Of a stretch of DNA of 64,000 nucleotides, positions 43,401 through 54,735 are shown one piece after another. Under the pieces are notes generated by a model. It was not told where the DNA came from. It ran no database searches and was given only the letters and a program-made list of their open reading frames with translations. Position 1 is the first letter of the stretch. Each line of letters opens with the position of its first letter. The DNA comes from Euptelea pleiosperma (Eukaryota; Streptophyta; Magnoliopsida; Ranunculales; Eupteleaceae), in NCBI GenBank assembly GCA_035048495.1, contig CM068541.1, forward strand, positions 9,927,929-9,991,928, in the 5' to 3' direction. A program made the translations under genes and the position numbers.

Positions 43401-44037
43401 AGAGGCTAGATAATTTATCGGTCTCTAATAATAGACTATTTTAGCCTTTAGCCACAATCGTAAGATCTGGTCCGGTCCATACGGTTGAACTGGTCCTTTG
43501 ACCGGGCCGGGTGAACATTTTTTTTTTATAAGTCCAAGATTTATATTAATAAAAGGAGATCGAGAAGATCTCAAGGTACAAAACTAAGATAAAGGAGGGG
43601 AGAAAGCTAGAACATAATTTGATCAAACCTGAAAACCATGTCCCTAAAAAATATACCCCTCATCTTGTGAGAAACACTACCCCAGCTAAACAAAAGAGCT
43701 TTAATACTTAAGATGACTTCCGGAAAGGAGCTTTCCTTGCCTTGAAATGTTCTCTTGTTCCTCTTCAGCCACACTCCCCATATAATAGCCAATGGTGTCA
43801 ACTTCCGAAGCATCTTGCCTCTAGCCAACAAAGGAATCTTGGGCCAACTGTCCAAGACTCTGCCCCTATGGAATCCGAAAAGACCCGGCTAATGTTCATG
43901 CAAGAGAGGAAGAAGCACTAAACCTGCCTGGCAAATTCACAATGTACAAGAAGATAATTGGTGTTCTCCCGTTAACCTTACACATAACACAATAGTCCAC
44001 TAAGATCCATTTTTTGATGATCAGGTTATCAACAGTA

Positions 44038-44335
44038 AAAAATCGATGGATATTTAAAGACAAGAAAGCCAATTTCGAGGAGATTGTGATGAACATTAAA
44101 GCCACTCTGTTCCATTGGGGCTCAGTCATCCCCGCGACTAAAGATTTCAGATTTGAGGACTTTGTTTTTCGGTGGGACCACATGATCATGTAATCGTTTA
44201 TCCCCCTTATAGGGTCTCCCTAGTAGGGTGGGGCTCCGCTTTTGCTTTTGTTTTGCTCTTTTGGAGTCGTTGTACAGTCTTTTGTTAGGCCTTTTCAGCC
44301 CTCTTAATATATCCATCTTTTACCGATAAAAAAAA
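44038..44335 (+). mobile_element. L1 3' fragment inserted in the opposite orientation
   Basis: Encodes IFKDKKANFEEIVMNIKATL and DFRFEDFVFRWDHMIM, then a stop, a 3' UTR similar to the L1 at 22.1 kb, and the tail TTTTACCGATAAAAAAA. A 7-bp duplication AACAGTA (44031-44037, 44336-44342) flanks it. Removing it rejoins the zinc-binding region of the host L1. Confidence 0.85.
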
Positions 44336-44655
44336 AACAGTATCTTATTCAAAATGGCGACCCAAGCAAAGAAGCGAATTTTCCATGGGGATATGGATTT
44401 CCACAGATTTGGACAAGGAAAGGCAGAAAGAGAAGGTGTTGAATTTGATATAAGCAACTTGTAAAACGAACGGACTGAAAAGATGCTCGATTTTGAATGG
44501 ATCCAGACCAGATGATCCTCATCAGAGTCGGAGACAAAGTAGAGTTTCAGACAATCCTGCAAAGCAATAGGCCAATTTGCTCTAATTCCCACTCAAAAGG
44601 AGTCCTTCTAAGATCAAGATTCCAACAAGCTTCCAAAGAAGAGCCAATCCAAAAA

Positions 44656-44726
44656 AGAAAAATTGATAAGGTAAAAAATTTTATTGAAAAGGGAAAGCAA
44701 GAAACAAGATACAAAATACAAAGGAG
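44656..44726 (-). mobile_element. Very short L1 tail insertion (71 bp)
   Basis: The minus strand ends TTTTTTACCTTATCAATTTTT, an L1-type 3' terminus. Flanks GCCAATCCAAAAA (44643-44655) and GCCGATCCAAAAA (44727-44739) match at 12 of 13. It interrupts the ORF2 sequence between WED/LSKRKGQ and NLDLRR. Confidence 0.75.
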
Positions 44727-47530
44727 GCCGATCCAAAAATGCTCAATGGTTTGGCCTTTGCGTTTCGAAAGAGAGAAAACCTGAGGAAAAGTCTCCTTTA
44801 AACAAAGGTCCCCTAACCAAACGTCCTCCCAAAACCTGATCCTAGAGCCATTCCCCAAGATTAATCTAGTTCCTTCCACCACCCGATCCTTTACCTTAAG
44901 AATACCTCTCCAATTTCCACAACCATAGGGGAATCTAGAAGACTTAGACATCCAACCCCCCACATCCTCCCCGTAAATACCAACAATCAGTCTACACCAC
45001 AAACTGTTTCGCTCCTTTCCAAATCGCCAAATCCATTTCCCCAATAAAGCCAAGTTCATGATGCCAAGTTTTCTAAAGCCTAGACCACCCTCCTATTTTG
45101 GTAAACATACTCGAGCCCACCTAACCAAGTGATATCGGAAAGAGTCATCCGAATCATGCCAAAGGAAATCCTCATGAATCTTTCCATTCTTTTTTTCCCC
45201 GACTTTGGAATAGAAAATAGAGAAAGGAAGTAAATGGGCAAACTAAAAAGTGTGCTCTTAATCAATACCATCTTGCCCCCTTTAAAAAGGTACCTTCATT
45301 TCCAACTCGCCAACCTTCTTCGTACCCTTTCCACTACCGAATTCCAAACTGATTTCGCCCTATATGGTGCCCCCAAGGGGAGGCCAAGATAGGATGACGG
45401 TAGAGAATCAATAGAGCAACCCAACCATCTTTCCAACACGTCTATATTTTCCACCTCTCCTATGTTCATGATTTTGCTCTTCTTGAAGTTTATCTAGCCC
45501 CGAACAGATCTCAAAGCAACATAGCAAGATGTCTAAGAAAGCCATTTGCTCCGCCGTCCCCGACATGAACACAAGAGTGTCATCTGCAAATTGGAGATGT
45601 AAAATTGAAACCCTCGTAGGTCCCGCTCGAAAATCCGACAATTCTCCTAGCTTGACTCCCCTGGAAATCATTCTACCTAACGCTTCGGTAACTATAATGA
45701 ACAGAAATGGGGATAAAGGGTCTCCTTGTCTCAAGCCCCTCGAACTCTCAAAGAAACCTGAGGGGGACCCGTTAATCAGGACCGAGAAGCGAGGTGATCT
45801 GATACACTTCCTCATCCAGTCTCGCCACTTACTCCCAAAACCCATTTTGCCAAGGAGGTAATCCAAAAAATCCCAACTGGTGTGATCATACGCCTTTTCT
45901 ATGTCAATCTTTTACAGACCAAACCCGACAATCCTAAGCGTCTCCTAGAATCGATGCACTCATTGGCAATCAACACCCCATCCAAACTTTGTCTGCATTT
46001 CACAAAGGCTCCATGCTCTCCTGAGATGATCTCTCCCATCACTCCTTTCAGCCTAGATGCTAGAACTTTGGCTACTATCTTGTAAACACTCCCAAGAAGA
46101 CTAATGGGTCTGAAGTCTGAAATATCCTATGCCTCTTCAACCTTAGGGATCAAAGCAATGAAAGTTTGATTACTTCTGAAGTCTAGAAAATTCCTAGAGT
46201 GAAGCTCCTCAAAAACTTTCATTATGTTGTAATAATGTCCCAGTAGTCTTGGAAAAAAACAATCGTGAATCCATCGAGACCTGGGGCTTTATCCCCTGAC
46301 ATCTCAAACACAGCCCTCCTAACCTCTTCCTCAATAAAAGCTCTCAAGGCCCGCTTTCGACTCCTCCCTGATAGAGTCAAAAGCCAAGCCATCCAACTTT
46401 GGTCTGACTTTGGAGTTTTGTGTATAAATTTCTATAAAAAGACTCCACCTCATTCCTGATCTCCATCTCATCCACAAAGGTTGCCTCCCTGATTCTGATG
46501 GAGGAGATGAAATTTGTCCTCCTCGAATTGGCCACCTGATGAAAAAACTTCGTATTGTTATCTCCCTCCTTAAGCCACTTAACTCTGGACTTCTGTTTCT
46601 AGCTGATCTCATCCAAAAGAGCCCATTTGTGAAACTCTCTCTTTAGTTCCTCCATTGTTCCGAACTCCACTTCCCCACAACAATCCTAGTTCATCCAAAG
46701 CCTCCAAGCTTCTAATTTGTTCTAGAATCTTTCTCATTCTTTCGTCCACCTTACCCAATACAATCTTGTTCCATTCCTTCAATTTATGTTTAAGATTATT
46801 CAGTTTACTTCTCAATACATATCCTGCATTACCTTCAATCTGAAAGGATTCCCACCAAACTTTCACTTTTAAATAAAACCTTCCACCTTCAACCACATAT
46901 TTTCAAAACGGAAGGGGATGACTTTCGGACTGAACTCCCCGCACTTCAAGCATATTGGTGTATGGTCTGATGTGACTCGTGGTAACCCAATTTGGACTAA
47001 TCTAGGAAACATCTCAGCCCAATTCCCATCCACCAAAAATCTGTCGAACATAGACCCTTACATATGTTAAAAAATCGAATTCGTTTGGTTTTTCAAAATA
47101 GTTTAAATCGAACAGTTCAACCGGTGAACCCTTCGACCCGGATGGTTGTTCAAAGTATCGGACGAAACCGAAACGTTTCGGTATCGCCCTAGGCGTGAAG
47201 ATACGGGTGTGTAACGTTATTCATAAAAATTCGTAGATCGTCTCGGTACTTTCTTTTAAGTTCAGGCCGTTTCGTTCGTAGCAGCCATTAGGGGAGGACG
47301 AGGAAGAGCGTCAGAGATAAAGAGGAGGTACCTGTTCCGCCGTGGAAGGAGGTGCTCCCGCGTCTCACGCCGCCTTGCCGCCTCGCTGCCTCGCCCCCTC
47401 GCTGTCGCTGGTGCGAGTTTTTTTTTTTTTTTCCTTCACGAAGAAGAAGGGGATACCGAATGCTGAGAGTTCAAAATCCCATAGAAAAGTCGCGTGTAAA
47501 AGGTATCCCTGACGTGGCGTGAGGAAGCAG

Positions 47531-47854
47531 AGTAAAACTTCGGTCACAGCGCGCTGTGCCGGTCACAGTCTTAGTGGACGCTGACCGTATGGGTGGGCCT
47601 ACAAACCAAAAATAAATCTGATCTCTAAGCGTTAAGTTATTTTCATGGGTTGATTTTAACCGTAGGAATTGAGCATTATTGAGCGTTATTTGGTTGCAAA
47701 GATCCGAAGGTTGTAAATCACTAATCAGGATGATTTTTTGTTTGTAGGTCAACTGAGGGACTGGCCAAACATCCATACGGTCAGCGTCCACTAAGAATGT
47801 GCCACGTTGTATTGTGGGCTGTGATCCACTTCGGGCTGTGGCCGAAGTTTTACT
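47531..47854. mobile_element. Family 1 palindromic MITE, 324 bp
   Basis: Ends AGTAAAACTTCGGTCACAGC / GGCCGAAGTTTTACT, with inner arms TTAGTGGACGCTGACCGTAT and complement. Flanks AGGAAGCAG and AGGAAGCAC (one base after the right end) form an imperfect 8-9 bp duplication. Confidence 0.85.
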
Positions 47855-47892
47855 AAGGAAGCACGATTTTTGTTACTCACCGCTGCCATCTG

Positions 47893-48118
47893 GGCCCACT
47901 GACCGCATTGATGTTTAGCCCATTCCTTGGTAGACATTCATACCAAAAATCAGCGTGTTCGATGATTTTAGCCGTCGGTTTTAGTACTAAAATAAATGGT
48001 TGAATCCAACTGCTAGAATCAGGCCTTAAAACATACTAAAATCTAATGGCTAGAGATACCAATCAGGGTGATTTTTGGTGTATATCCACGAAGAGGTGGG
48101 CTGAACATCCATGCGGTC
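47893..48118. mobile_element. Family 1 palindromic MITE, diverged
   Basis: Arms GGGCCCACTGACCGCATTGA / TCCATGCGGTCAAATGG and the inner AAAATCAGCGTG / CAGGGTGATTTTTGG. The ends lack the CACGTGG-type extension of other copies. Confidence 0.7.
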
Positions 48119-48130
48119 AAATGGTGTGGT

Positions 48131-48345
48131 GCTCCACGTGGCACACCCTTAGTGACTACTAACCGTATGGATGCGTGCCCATCCCTACCTGGACTTACAT
48201 GCCAAAATTCAACCTGATTAATAAATTTTATCAGTTGTATCAAAGTCTTTTCAATGGAGCTGATTTTTGGTATGTTGGTCTACCTACGGATGGGCCAAAC
48301 TTCCATACGGTTAATTAGTAGTCTCTAAGTGTGCCACATTATGGT
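48131..48345. mobile_element. Family 1 palindromic MITE, diverged
   Basis: Arms TCCACGTGGCACACCCTTAG / TCTAAGTGTGCCACATTAT and ACCGTATGGATG / TTCCATACGGTT. It directly follows the previous copy. Confidence 0.75.
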
Positions 48346-48885
48346 TCATACTGTCATCCATTATCAACATTGATGGTGGACCTCCCATGATGAGCATCAT
48401 GTAAAAGGAGTTGTGAAACTAGTATTAATAATTTAGCAAAAAAAAGTCTATTTGGCCAAAAGAGGCAATCCAAACAGGCCCTAAGAACAAAAAAAAAAAA
48501 CAATTACAGATTCTCAAGTTGTAGCTTTCGGGCGATTCGGGAACATCATTAGTAGTGATGGAGCTATCCGGGTGCTGCAAGAGCTCGTACGGTGTAAGCT
48601 CACAGCCTATGATTGGAATGTCAGACGGGAGGTGCATCAGCAACACGCTCAGGCGGATCCGCATCATTGGACCTTGAAATCCACCAGCCTTGATGTATCG
48701 AGAAAATATTTGTGCGGGCAAATGTCCGGCCAAACACGCTGCAATGAATTGCATTTGCACGAAGTGTTTTTATTTCCTCCTTGAAAGGCTGGCCAAACAT
48801 GCATTCTACATTGCCAATCTCTTGAGCCATCATAAACAACACTTGACAATTTTTAGCCAAAACTAACATCTTAATATGTAAAGAA

Positions 48886-49046
48886 CTAGTGGGTAGCCCG
48901 TGCCCACGGCACTCCCCGACAAAGCATTTGCCAAAATCGGGTGTGAGTGGCTGAGATCCACCGTCCAGTTGGGAGATAAGATTTTAGCCCTTTTTTATAT
49001 GAACACTATAAGAGGGGTGGACAATTGAGCTCCCTTGTTATATAGA
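48886..49046 (-). mobile_element. Miniature Helitron, distal unit of a tandem pair
   Basis: On the minus strand it starts TCTATATAACAAGGG (49046) and ends CTAG (48889-48886) followed by T. It has the 3' hairpin GTGCCGTGGGCACGGGC and is 161 bp. It starts on the base following the 3' end of the neighbouring unit. Confidence 0.8.
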
Positions 49047-49203
49047 TTAGTGGGTGGGCCATGCCCATGGCACTCCCCGATAAAGCATTTACCAAATCGG
49101 GTGTAAGTAGCTGAGATCTACTATCAGTTGGGGGATAAGATCTCGGCCCTTCTTTATGAAGCCTATAAGAGGAGGAGACAACTTCCCTGTTTTGTTATAT
49201 AGA
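49047..49203 (-). mobile_element. Miniature Helitron, proximal unit of a tandem pair
   Basis: Minus strand: starts TCTATATAACAAAACAGGG (49203, host A before it), ends CTAA (49050-49047), hairpin GTGCCATGGGCATGGCCCAC; 157 bp. The two units join directly, CTAA then TCTATATAAC. Confidence 0.8.
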
Positions 49204-49613
49204 TCATTGATTTCATACGAGGATTTTTCAATTTTTTCATTTATTGAAGTAAAGTTTTTTTTAAAGATAAATGGCTTGCGAGGACACCAACGACAACTTT
49301 CCCACTCCCCAACAACCCACATATCCTTCTCTTCAATGACTCTCTCTCTCTCTCTCTTCAACAATTATTATTTTTTTCTTTATGATTTTCAAAAATACAT
49401 AGCTTTCAATCTATCTATTAGTTTATGGTTCGGAAATGTTATAAGCCAACTTATTGCTTGTAATCTGCACTCCCAAACGCAACCTTACAATGATATCCAA
49501 CTCTAACTACTTTTATTCAATTATAAAGTTGTTATTTAATTATTTTAGTTTAAAATATTACAATACCCACAAAAGTATAAAATGCATATTTATTCTCAAT
49601 GGAATGGTTTAAT

Positions 49614-50034
49614 CCAAGGTTTAAAGGAGGTCGTTTTAATGGTTAAACGGACTGGGGGCGTTACCGTTTAAACCGTTAAAATGGATTGAACAGCCAGGGG
49701 CAAAAATAGAAAAAAAAAATGGGAAAAAATGGAATTTAATGGAATTAAACGGATTTTAACGGGTTTTAACGAATTTTAACGGAAAAAATGGCGCTGAAAT
49801 TCTTTTGAAAATTTAAAAAAAATTGGATTTTGACGGAATTAAACAGATTTAACGGTCATTTTTTTTCACAAAATTTTCAGAATTAAACGGCTGTTTAAAT
49901 GATTTTAACGGCCGTTAAAACAAAAAAAACAAAAAAAAAAGGCCTTTTTTTCAAAACCGATGAAACGTGTTTAACCGGTTTTAACGGAAACGGGCTTGGG
50001 GCGTTACCGTTTAAACGGCCATTTTTTAAACCAT
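49614..50034. mobile_element. hAT-like MITE, 421 bp, TTTAACGG-rich
   Basis: Ends CCAAGGTTTAAA / TTTAAACCAT with an 8-bp duplication GGTTTAAT (49606-49613, 50035-50042). The interior is built of AACGG/CCGTT motifs (GTTACCGTTTAAAC at both ends). Same terminal type as 30745 and 32667. Confidence 0.8.
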
Positions 50035-50149
50035 GGTTTAATCTTTCGTAATTTTAAAAAATATTAGATAAACAAAGAGCTACCCCACAACCTTATACAC
50101 AATTCTCCTCTTTGGTCATGTACATCCCAACATGCTTTGTTAGTTTTAT

Positions 50150-50174
50150 TTAGAGAGAGAGAGAGAGAGAGATG
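50150..50174. repeat. (GA)n microsatellite
   Basis: About 11 GA units. Confidence 0.8.
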
Positions 50175-50451
50175 GAGCGTATAAGATGACTATGAATAGT
50201 ACATCTCTTTTGGATTACTAAAGATATTTTGAATAACGTTATGATCAGATTTTCAATTGAACATCGATCTTCAACCAAAACCTGAGGTGGACTTTGAATC
50301 AAATCTATCATGTTCTGCTACCCTCTCTATCTTTTTATGCCTTGTATCTATCTTGTAAAAATATCCACGTGGCCATTCTTGAGGAAAAAAATTAAATGCC
50401 AAGGACGTTGGATGCAATGGATGCAGAGGACTTTCGTGGTCTTATGTAATG

Positions 50452-50515
50452 CATTTTCTTGAGACCACCAACCGCATGTATGTTTGGCCCACTCTTAGGT
50501 GGATATATGATAATT
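50452..50515. mobile_element. Family 1 MITE left-half fragment
   Basis: GAGACCACCAACCGCATGTA and TGTTTGGCCCACTCTTAGG match the left arm of the family; the right arm is missing. Confidence 0.5.
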
Positions 50516-51180
50516 GCTTAAAATTGCATCATATCCTAACTTTGATAAGCATTAGCACACTTCTTTTGCATGTATTTCTATATTTACACATAAAATTGTG
50601 TATTTTCTTCTTACTATTGCATAGAATTCTTTCTTATGATTTTATATGGTATATTTGCATGCATTTATACACATTCAGAAGGTCCACATGCAAAACTTTT
50701 TAAATGAAAACTCATTACATGTATTTTCTCCTACAAAAACCTTGATTGGGCCATTCTCGAGATCTTGTCGGATTACCAAGACGCATTGATAATTTTGTTA
50801 TCAATCACGAAAGCCCGTTATCCATAATCAAAGAAGCAGCTTGATCAAATCAATCATTGAAAAGGGAAGGACTTTGTTGAGCATTACAAGTTGGTGGACC
50901 AATTTAGTGGGCCAAAGTGTTGAGCTAAGATGGTGGACAATCATTTGGACACCCTACAGGACAATGGATGGATATTTGGAAAATGGTGTTGGCATTGAGA
51001 AATGAATACGTTTTTTGTTACCAAACAGAGCCAACCTCATGTCACAGGTTCAAGTCACGGGAGGGGCGACCTGGGGGCTCGCTCAAAAAGAAAAAATGGG
51101 GTACTAGAAAAAAAAATGTCAGGGGCCGCTCACAAAAAGTGAGAAATAGAGGTACCAGAGTGAAAACCACCTCATAGTGG
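50516..51180. other. Intergenic, possible SINE-like stretch
   Basis: CAGGTTCAAGTCACGGGAGG at about 51046 resembles a pol III B box, and TGGCATTGAG about 60 bp upstream weakly resembles an A box. No flanking duplication was found, so a tRNA-derived SINE is only possible. Confidence 0.25.
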
Positions 51181-51185
51181 GCCAC

Positions 51186-51645
51186 CATGGAGTGGGAAAT
51201 CTAATTACTTAACCAATGCACGTAACAAACCACCATGCTTTCAATTCGACGTCCACGATGACTTTTTCACTCTGAAGTAGGCCCCACTTGGGTCCCATAT
51301 CCCTTCCCTAAGGCTCTATTCGGAGCCCTTTTTGGCCCCTTCCATAGATTACCCCCTAAAATAGTGCTTTTCGAGACTCGAACTCAGGACTTGGTCCCTG
51401 TCCTGATACCATTGATAAGTACCTCGACCAATACTCCTCAAAAGACCGGCCCGCCAAGGACTGGGAAATCTAATTACTTAACCAAGGCACGTAACAAACC
51501 ACCACACTTTCGAGCCAACGCGCTTCTACGATGACTTTTTCACTATGAAGAAGGCCCTACTCGGTTCCCATGCATACCCCTTCCACTTCCATGGCTCAAC
51601 CCTCCATAAGAGGGCCCTACTTGGAGCCCTTTTTGGATTTTTAAA
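51186..51645 (-). mobile_element. TRIM-like element: direct repeats around a primer site
   Basis: Two diverged direct repeats of about 160 bp (51186-51345, 51458-51645; shared GGGAAATCTAATTACTTAAC and GATGACTTTTTCACT) flank a spacer containing CCTGATACCA (51398-51407), the reverse of a TGGTATCAGG primer site. The internal region is very short. LTR borders are not exact. Confidence 0.45.
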
Positions 51646-53369
51646 ACAAAGCAAACACCTTTTTGGAATTAAAGGATGTGGCGACAATTCAAGATGAGAT
51701 ATGTTTGGATTAAAAGGATAAGAAAAATGTTTTCTTAATATGGAAAAGGTGCTATACGTTTATTAGGTGCTGGACGGTGGACCACTTTTGGCATGGGACG
51801 GACTTTTATTTTGCGATGGGGATGGAGTATGGTGTTAGGAGATGGATGTTAAAGAGATGAAACGACAATAAAGGTAATGTGGGGTGGTTGTCGTTGGAGG
51901 AGAATTTTTTTAGAAAATAGGAGATAATATTTCATTAAAAAATTGGGAAGTGCGAAGATATGTCATTGCAAGTCAACGTTGATTTAGGAAGATATTTTAT
52001 GCATTATTAAAATAAAAGAGGTTTGACTTTTTTTGAAAAGGTCAAGTGTGGAAGTTTTGGAAAGTTACATAAACGTCGGTTGGCATTTGAAGAAGGAATT
52101 TCGTATTAAAAATGGAAAGCGATTGCAGATTTAAAGGAAATGATATTTTGATTAAGGTGGACATCAACCCAACAGAGCATGGATGGCTCCCATTGGAGTT
52201 GGTTTTATAAAGAGGAAAGTCTAGACATTATTTGAAAAAAACGAAAAAGGAGTGGTAGTTCAATATCGATATATATATATAGGCAGCCTGGATGTGTAGG
52301 GAATTAGTTCTTCTCACTCTTGGCTGGTTGGAGCATGGCATCTCAACGTTCTCTCATCCTACTATGGACAACGACTCTCTCATCCTACTATGAACAACGA
52401 CTCTCTCATCTCTTCATTATATTATTCTCTCTTCGGCTGGACTCAGATCAATGGAGCTTGGACACCACCTTGCACGACTGCCTCTCACCTTGGTTAGCGT
52501 TTTGGAGGCTTCCTCTTCTTCAGCTATTGCCTTGGCCTGGACATGTGGAGCAACTCTTCTCTCTCCTCTAGTTTTCTTTTCTTCTTCTTTTTTCTTTAGT
52601 TTCTCATTGTAATGTTGAGCAAATTAATCATTGAAGATGATGACAACCTCGACAATAGTAGACTAAAACACCCCTCTAAGGTGAGGGAATTGAAGCCTTT
52701 TTCTCAACCTATATATGTGGACGATTTTTTTTATGAAGGAACTATTATTACAATTGGAATATAATTATTTATTTTGTTAATTGTTTCTCTTTATAAGTTC
52801 TTTGATTCTATATAATTTATGGATATATGAAATGCTTGGATCCCCTGTGAGTAGAATACAAAATGCACTTTAATTATTCTATTCAGTTATTTTAATGGTG
52901 AGTTTTTATTACTTTATTTTCCATCTAAATTAAATTTATATTTAATTCTAGATGTGTATCATCTTAATCTAAGCATAGGGTGGGATATGTGGATTATTCA
53001 AAAGCATTATACATCTCATTCTTGCTTTACAGCACCTATATCTTTCACTCCATTTTCATTGAACGAAAATCAATTTTGCAAATTTGTCTTCTTCTCTTTT
53101 TTTTTTTTTTTTTGTGATCTATAATTCTTATTGCATAGTCAATTCTCGTGAACTCGAATCTCTGCTCATCGAGTTACTACATTGTAACACTTCTGCACTT
53201 GCAAGTATATCACATTTACGCCTGATTTTTAAGTCCATTAATTATTTGAATAAAAAATCTAGATGTAACAACATACACACAAGAAATATGCTTGATTGGT
53301 TATCTTTAGCCATTAATATTATAACTTTTTTGACAGTTATTGTAGCTAGTGGATTCAAGCATATTTTTT
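51646..53369. other. Intergenic; no supported gene
   Basis: A TATA-like run (52268-52280) precedes a short duplicated block (ACGACTCTCTCATCCTACTATG near 52369) and an 83-codon frame (52320-52571) that shows no recognisable domain. It may be LTR or leader debris. Confidence 0.3.
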
Positions 53370-54735
53370 ATAAAACTTGGATGAATTACATTGACTAACC
53401 AAGGGTTTATATAGAGATAAACAAGGTCAGAGATAGAAACTAATATAACAGAATATCTTAATTAATAGTAGATATTATCCTAATCTTTCTAATCTTAACA
53501 ACTAGGAGAATCTGTGATAAGATGCACCAATAATGATATGGTGTATCTTACACAAGTTATTACAATATATATTAACTTATACTTCCCCTCAAACTCATGG
53601 GGATCAGAATAAATGATCGTTGTGAGTTTGCCGAAATTAAATGCACTAAAGATTGATATATCAATGAAGAATACTATCGCCATTTTTAATTTTTTAAGAT
53701 GATCGAATTGCCTTGATGATGTCTATGATCGACCAGTGAAAGAGGGTGGTAGCCAGCTAGAATGGTGATCCATGATCGTCACGCGGGATCTTGTCCCAGA
53801 GAAATCTTTGGTTTAGGCTAGACCAGAACCCATAATTTTAATCCAAATAAAGGGCCTCATAGGGCTAGGATGTATGTGGGCATTTGTTTGCCTCACAGGC
53901 TTGGGCTCTATGAGTGCTCAAGCAATGAGGTGTGTGGGCCTATTTTGAACCTCACAAGAATGTGGACTTCTTTTTGGGCCTTACAAGTGTGTGCCTTTTT
54001 GGGCATTATTGGCTTGGGCCTCTTTTAGGCTTAGGAGAGTGAGTGGAAATCTTTGTGCCTCACGGGGCTTGGACTCTGAAAGTCCTCAAGCTGGAACCAA
54101 CATAAGTGAGAATATTGTGGCTTAATAGGCTTGGGCCTCTATTGGGCCACAAGCAATAGCACAATCTCTTTATTTTTTTTATTTATTGTTTTAGCCAAAA
54201 ATTATAAAATGGGCAAGAGACTTGGTGTCCTCTATTGAGTTTCCAAAACCCAAGATGGTTGACAAATGGCGAGTCATATATGACGACATCGAAGACAACA
54301 GGAGCAACGCATCGTAACGACAACAGAGGTAATGATGACGACAAAATAACAAAGATGGGTGACATTAAAAATGAAATATTAGGTCTGGTACGCAGCAAAG
54401 GTGCTGCCCGTAGAAAGAGCGGTGGGCCAAGAAGAGATCAGTCGAGCACGTGCAGGTCGTTGGATGACCCACTCTGATACCATGATAAAATTATGATTTA
54501 TTGATAAAACTTTGATCTATTACACTGATTAACCAAGAGTTTATATAGAGATAAACAAGATCAAAGATAGAAATTGATCTAACAGAATATCCTAATTAAT
54601 AGTATTTATTATCCTAATCTTGACAATCAGTAGAATCTGTGATATGAGACACACCAATATTGATATGGTGTCTCTCACACAACTTATTAAAAAAATATAT
54701 TCTCTAATAATATTTTGGGTACTGACACTAACATT
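53370..54735 (-). mobile_element. Small non-autonomous LTR element
   Basis: Minus-strand 5' LTR 54483 to about 54735; primer site TGGTATCAGAG (54482-54472); internal about 0.9 kb without pol; purine tract TTTGAGGGGAAG (53593-53582); 3' LTR about 53370-53580. The LTRs share TTTATATAGAGATAAACAAG and TAACAGAATATC. One 80-codon internal frame (54235-54477, opposite strand) is not recognised. Target duplication not resolved. Confidence 0.7.

Larger units (their letters stand above)
43518..47055 (-). mobile_element. L1 LINE, 5'-truncated, with two nested insertions
   Basis: A T-run at 43518-43527 marks the poly-A. Minus-strand landmarks in order from 47055: SMFDRFLVDGNWAEMF and GLPRVTSDHTPI (endonuclease), GFFESSRGLRQGDPLSPF, LHLQFADDTLVFMSG (about 45590), [66 protein letters not shown]. 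Several frames and stops; dead. Truncated in the endonuclease domain. Confidence 0.9.

Noticed and set aside
43511..47052. GAACAT at both ends as the target duplication of the large L1
   Set aside because: Only six bases, and the right copy lies within sequence that still matches L1 coding, so it is probably chance.
48425..48760. A 111-codon minus-strand frame with protein-like composition (ELTPYELLQHPDSS)
   Set aside because: No homology recognised, no splice context, and it lies among MITEs and palindromic words; kept out as a gene.
51040..51070. GGTTCAAGTC box considered as a tRNA gene or SINE
   Set aside because: No cloverleaf can be formed and the A box is weak; reported only as a possibility.
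52320..52571. An 83-codon frame after a TATA-like run
   Set aside because: Contains a short internal duplication and no domain; it may be leader or LTR DNA rather than a gene.
54235..54477. 80-codon plus-strand frame inside the LTR element
   Set aside because: Antisense to the element and without recognisable domain; mentioned only within that entry.
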